Below, in pieces: positions 61,026 through 64,000 of a stretch of DNA of 64,000 nucleotides. Origin of the DNA: Paraburkholderia rhynchosiae. Lineage in GTDB: Bacteria; Pseudomonadota; Gammaproteobacteria; Burkholderiales; Burkholderiaceae. Position 1 is the stretch's first letter. Each line of letters starts with the position of its first letter. A program made the translations under genes and the position numbers. The stretch spans positions 62,001 to 126,000 of the forward strand of contig NZ_PNXY01000012.1 in NCBI RefSeq assembly GCF_002879865.1, written 5' to 3'. The notes under the pieces were generated by a model. The model made no database searches, was not told the origin of the DNA, and was given only the letters and a program-made list of their open reading frames with translations.

Positions 61026-61397
61026 CGTTTATCACCGACGTGCGAATTTTTTAATTCAAGGAGAAACCGGAGTTTTGCTTTGCTTCAAGTGCGCGGGTAT
61101 AGTACAGGCCAATTTTCGATAATTCAACTTTCATGTGAAGAAGCATTGCACGAAAAAAATCCGCGTGGATCTTTAAAACGAAGCATGCAGAAATTGTTTC
61201 CTGGCGCAATAGTGGAATCTGGTCTCCGGAAAAAATTGCCACTGACAGACGGCGAACCCGGTGTGCGCCAGGAATTACATGCGTGCTGCATGGCGCGGCA
61301 GTAAACGGCATAAAGCGGCATTAGTTGCTGAAATTTTGCCGAAATCATTTGGTTATTGATGTTTAGACGGGGGACGGCGGCCAGCCGGTCGGAGTAT
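61026..61397. promoter_or_regulatory. Divergent promoter region of the T6SS locus
   Basis: 372 bases, clearly AT-richer than the flanking genes, between the leftward TPR-tssB unit and the rightward tssJKL unit. It must hold both main promoters. I found no sigma-54 -24/-12 element with correct GG-N10-GC spacing. A phased triple repeat lies at 61296-61320. Confidence 0.6.
61296..61320. promoter_or_regulatory. Three CGGCA repeats with exact 10-bp period
   Basis: CGGCA at 61296, 61306 and 61316, each followed by an A/T-rich half-turn, lies about 80 bases upstream of the tssJ start. The helical phasing suggests an operator for a regulator of the T6SS; inferred. Confidence 0.45.
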
Positions 61398-62024
61398 ATG
61401 AATTCGCGTCTTGTTCGCCACGCATCGTTATTGATTGCAAATGCCTCCTTTTGCGCGCTGCTGGGCGGTTGCGCCGCCGGCGTGACCGTGCTCGGAGCCG
61501 CTGCCAACGCGGCTTTGCAGGCGAGCGGCCTCGGCAAGCCGGAATTGCCGGACGCGCAGAAGCCACCGCGCAATGTCGGTCTCACGTTATATGCGGCGCC
61601 CAATCTGAACGCGGCAAATGACAAACGGCCATTCGCACTAGTGGTGCGGCTTTACACATTGAAAGATCCCACTTCATTCCAGCAGGCGCCATTCGATGCA
61701 TTTACCGATCCGGCGAAGGAAAAGACCATACTCGGCGGCGATCTGCTGGGCGTGCGTGAAGTGACGCTGATCCCGGGCCAACGTTACGTTGTTACCGAAA
61801 AGGTATCGCGTGAAGCGCAGGCATTCGGCATCGTCGCTCTATTCCGCGACCCGGCCATGCAGCGTTGGAAATTCGCCTTCGACCCGGCGAAGTCGGAGAA
61901 ATCCGGCATAATGATCGGCCTGCATAACTGCGCAATGACGGTGACCAACGGCACGGTGATCCCGCCAGAACAGGGATTGCCCGCGCAGCCGCTAAATATG
62001 CTTTCTTCGGTTAGCTGCGGTTAG
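61398..62024 (+). CDS. tssJ: T6SS outer-membrane lipoprotein TssJ
   Basis: 208 residues. The lipoprotein signal ends ALLGGC (Cys25). The transthyretin-like TssJ fold shows NVGLTLYAAPNLNAANDKRP, FALVVRLYTLKDPTSFQQAP and FAAF-like turns, then VREVTLIPGQRYVVTEKVSR and FGIVALFRDPAMQRWKF. TssJ anchors the TssLM complex to the outer membrane. The ATG at 61398 has GGAG close upstream; an in-frame ATG at 61356 would spoil the signal peptide. Confidence 0.92.
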   Translation: MNSRLVRHASLLIANASFCALLGGCAAGVTVLGAAANAALQASGLGKPELPDAQKPPRNVGLTLYAAPNLNAANDKRPFALVVRLYTLKDPTSFQQAPFDAFTDPAKEKTILGGDLLGVREVTLIPGQRYVVTEKVSREAQAFGIVALFRDPAMQRWKFAFDPAKSEKSGIMIGLHNCAMTVTNGTVIPPEQGLPAQPLNMLSSVSCG

Positions 62025-62145
62025 AAGATGCCGGGAAAGATGCCAGGAGAATGCGATTTAACATTTTCTAGAGAATTAACAATGCGACGCTCGAATGCGG
62101 TTATTCCGGGCGCGCTGCACGCTGAACCCATATAACAGGTTTGAG

Positions 62146-63492
62146 ATGAGTTATTCCGCAAAAGTGCTCTGGGGGGAAGGCCTGTTTCTGCGGCCGCAGC
62201 ATTTTCAGCGTCAGGACGCCTATCACGAGGCGCGCCTGTTCGAGTCGATTCAGGCCATTCAGCCGTACAACTGGGGTGTGCGCTCGGCGCGCTTCGACCG
62301 CGACGCGCTCGGCAGCAACGTGCTGCGCATGAGCGAACTGTCGCTGGTGTTTCCCGACGGCGCGCTGTATTCGGCGCCGCAAGCGGACGAGCTGCCGCCG
62401 CCCATCGCCCTGGACACGTTGCCGGACGGCATCAACGAATTCACGTTTTATCTTGCGCTGCATCCGTTGCGCGAGACGGGCGCCAACTATTCGCAGGACA
62501 GCAACGCGGGCTTCGTGTCGCGTTACGTGAGCGAGCAGACGCCGGTTGCCGATCATTTCACCGATGCCGCGGAAGCCGACATCACGTTCCTGAAAACCAG
62601 CGTCAAACTGATCGCGCACAGCGAGCCGCGCGACCAACTGCTGTCCGTGCCGCTTGTGCGCGTGCGCCGCACCGCCACGTCGGGATTTGAAATCGACGAC
62701 AGCTTCGTGCCACCGTGTCTTGCAATCGACGCCTCGCCGGTCCTGCATCAGCGGTTGCGCCAGCTGATCGACGCGTTGCAGGCCAAGGTTAATGCGTTGT
62801 ACGGTTTCCATCGGGAGCCGACCAAGAACATCATCGAGTTCCGTTCGGGCGACATTGCGTCGTTCTGGCTGTTGCACACCGCGAGTGCGGCGTTCGCATC
62901 GCTCGCGCATCTGTATCAGCATTCGGCGCTGCATCCCGAGCGGTTGTTTCAGGAATTACTGCGCCTCGCCGGCCAGTTGATGACATTTTCGAAAGGCTAT
63001 GCGCTGTCCGACCTGCCGGCTTATCGTCACGACGATCCGGGTCCCGGTTTCGCGCGGCTCGATACGATCCTGCGCGATCTGCTCGAAACGGTGATCTCCG
63101 CGCGCTACTTCGCGATCGCGCTCGAAGAAGTGCGCCCGTCGTTCCATGCGGGCCGACTCGATTCCGGCAAGATCGACGACAAAACGCTGTTCTACATTGC
63201 CGTATCCGCCGACATGCCCACCGCGGAACTCGTCGAAGCGGTGCCGGCGCGCTTCAAGGTCGGCGCGCCGGACGACGTCGACAAGCTCGTGCTGTCGGCC
63301 ATGCCGGGCGTGCGGCTCGTCTACACGCCGCAAGTGCCGCCCGCCATTCCGGTAAGGCCGGGCGCGTGCTACTTCTCGTTCGAATCGCGCGGCGCATTGT
63401 ATGACCGCATGCTGCAAGCGCAATCCGCAATGATCTATGCGCCTTCGGGCATCAACGATCTTCAACTTGAACTGATCGCCGTCACATCATGA
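62146..63492 (+). CDS. tssK: T6SS baseplate protein TssK
   Basis: 448 residues, family-typical. It begins KVLWGEGLFLRPQHFQRQDA and has YNWGVRSARFDRDALGSNVL, LHPLRETGANYSQDS and the C-terminal RPGACYFSFESRGALYDRML. TssK is related to phage receptor-binding proteins and connects the baseplate to the TssLM membrane complex. It starts about 120 bases after tssJ; the start at 62146 is chosen by family N-terminus. Its stop overlaps the tssL start. Confidence 0.95.
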   Translation: MSYSAKVLWGEGLFLRPQHFQRQDAYHEARLFESIQAIQPYNWGVRSARFDRDALGSNVLRMSELSLVFPDGALYSAPQADELPPPIALDTLPDGINEFTFYLALHPLRETGANYSQDSNAGFVSRYVSEQTPVADHFTDAAEADITFLKTSVKLIAHSEPRDQLLSVPLVRVRRTATSGFEIDDSFVPPCLAIDASPVLHQRLRQLIDALQAKVNALYGFHREPTKNIIEFRSGDIASFWLLHTASAAFASLAHLYQHSALHPERLFQELLRLAGQLMTFSKGYALSDLPAYRHDDPGPGFARLDTILRDLLETVISARYFAIALEEVRPSFHAGRLDSGKIDDKTLFYIAVSADMPTAELVEAVPARFKVGAPDDVDKLVLSAMPGVRLVYTPQVPPAIPVRPGACYFSFESRGALYDRMLQAQSAMIYAPSGINDLQLELIAVTS

Positions 63493-64000
63493 GCTACGCG
63501 CCTTCCCTCTTCGGCGGCAGCACGCCTGCCGCGACGCCCGCCCCGGCGACCGAGCCGAGCTATCAGGTCCGCTCGCTGCTCGACCTGCTGTACGACGGCT
63601 TCTTCATGCTGTTCCTGCTGAAAAACGGCCGCGAACCTGGCGACGCGCACGAATTCAGTCAGCGCATCCAGCAGTTTCTCGGCGACTTCGAGCGCGGCGC
63701 GAAAAAGCTCAATGCCTCCGCGGACGATGTCTACGCGTCCAAGTTTGCGTTCTGCGCGGCGATAGATGAGTCGGTGTTGTCGTCCACGTTCAAGATCCGC
63801 ACGGAATGGGAGCGGCGGCCGCTACAACTGGTGCTGTTCGGCGAACAACTCGCGGGAGAAAAGTTCTTTCAGTACCTCGAGGAATGCCGTGCGCAAGGCG
63901 CCGCGCGTCTGCAATCGCTGGAAGTGTTCCACATGTGCCTGCTGCTCGGCTTTCAAGGCAAATATTTGCTGGAAGGACCGGAGAAGCTCGCGTATCTGAC
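63489..64000 (+). CDS. tssL: T6SS membrane protein TssL (DotU/IcmH), cut by window end
   Basis: At least 170 residues visible, open at the right edge. The ATG at 63489 overlaps the tssK stop (ATGA). It begins SYAPSLFGGSTPA and contains SLLDLLYDGFFMLFLLKNGR, DVYASKFAFCAAIDESVLSS, TEWERRPLQLVLFGEQLAGE and VFHMCLLLGFQGKYLLEGPE, all DotU signatures of the cytoplasmic domain. The membrane helix and any peptidoglycan-binding extension lie beyond the window. It partners TssM and TssJ in the membrane complex. Confidence 0.94.
   Translation, partial: MSYAPSLFGGSTPAATPAPATEPSYQVRSLLDLLYDGFFMLFLLKNGREPGDAHEFSQRIQQFLGDFERGAKKLNASADDVYASKFAFCAAIDESVLSSTFKIRTEWERRPLQLVLFGEQLAGEKFFQYLEECRAQGAARLQSLEVFHMCLLLGFQGKYLLEGPEKLAYL

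Noticed and set aside
61026..61397. Sigma-54 promoter for the T6SS
   Set aside because: Candidate GG/GC pairs have 8 or 15 intervening bases, not the required 10.

Overview
This is a GC-rich, gene-dense bacterial chromosome segment. Its content points to a beta-proteobacterium of the Burkholderia/Paraburkholderia group. The grounds are the DUF3331, DUF2844 and DUF3443 families, the isoquinoline-oxidoreductase-type molybdenum enzyme with a three-haem cytochrome, the porin type and the gene order of the type VI secretion locus. Assignments rest on reading the translations; no database search was run. I saw no rRNA, tRNA, CRISPR array, transposase or integrase.

Layout. 1-3.1 kb: a small BON-domain periplasmic protein, a ChaA-type Ca2+/H+ antiporter and a LysR regulator. 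3.5-10 kb: two ABC importers head to tail. One is a polyamine-type system (binding protein, two permeases, ATPase); the other is a polar-amino-acid system (binding protein, two permeases) without its own ATPase. A bidirectional terminator follows. 10-14.1 kb (minus strand): a (2Fe-2S) subunit, a molybdopterin subunit and a tri-haem cytochrome c, probably one exported or periplasm-facing aldehyde/N-heterocycle-oxidising complex. 14.4-25.2 kb: mixed housekeeping and accessory genes, namely a dehalogenase-like hydrolase, an NlpD-like LysM/M23 lipoprotein, a DeoR regulator divergent from a NUDIX hydrolase, a small membrane protein behind an unusual inverted repeat, a porin, an OpgC-like membrane protein, a secreted esterase and an AI-2E-family permease. 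25.5-28.7 kb: a DUF3331 protein and a class II (B12-dependent) ribonucleotide reductase.

28.9-36 kb (minus strand) is an accessory block of exported proteins of poorly known function: a Gly/Thr-tailed lipoprotein, a YjbH-type protein, a DUF3443 lipoprotein carrying pepsin-like Asp-Thr/Ser-Gly signatures, a DUF2844 protein, and a protein with two roughly 73-residue repeats that resemble those of HrpF/NopX translocators. Homopolymeric G/C tracts sit in the DUF3443/DUF2844 pair. 36.2-42 kb: a PhnA protein, an AraC regulator divergent from a zinc alcohol dehydrogenase, a repeat-rich intergenic region with a 182-bp near-perfect inverted repeat, a LysR regulator and an exported nucleoside hydrolase.

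42-64 kb is a type VI secretion (T6SS) locus in three transcription units. One runs right: tagX (peptidoglycan hydrolase)-tssM-tagF-ompA-like. It meets a long leftward unit: TPR lipoprotein-tssB-tssC-hcp-tssE-tssF-tssG-clpV-tssA. A divergent rightward unit starts tssJ-tssK-tssL and leaves the window. Membrane complex (TssJLM), baseplate (TssEFGK), sheath (TssBC), tube (Hcp), cap (TssA) and recycling ATPase (ClpV) are all present. VgrG (TssI), PAAR and obvious effectors are not seen here.
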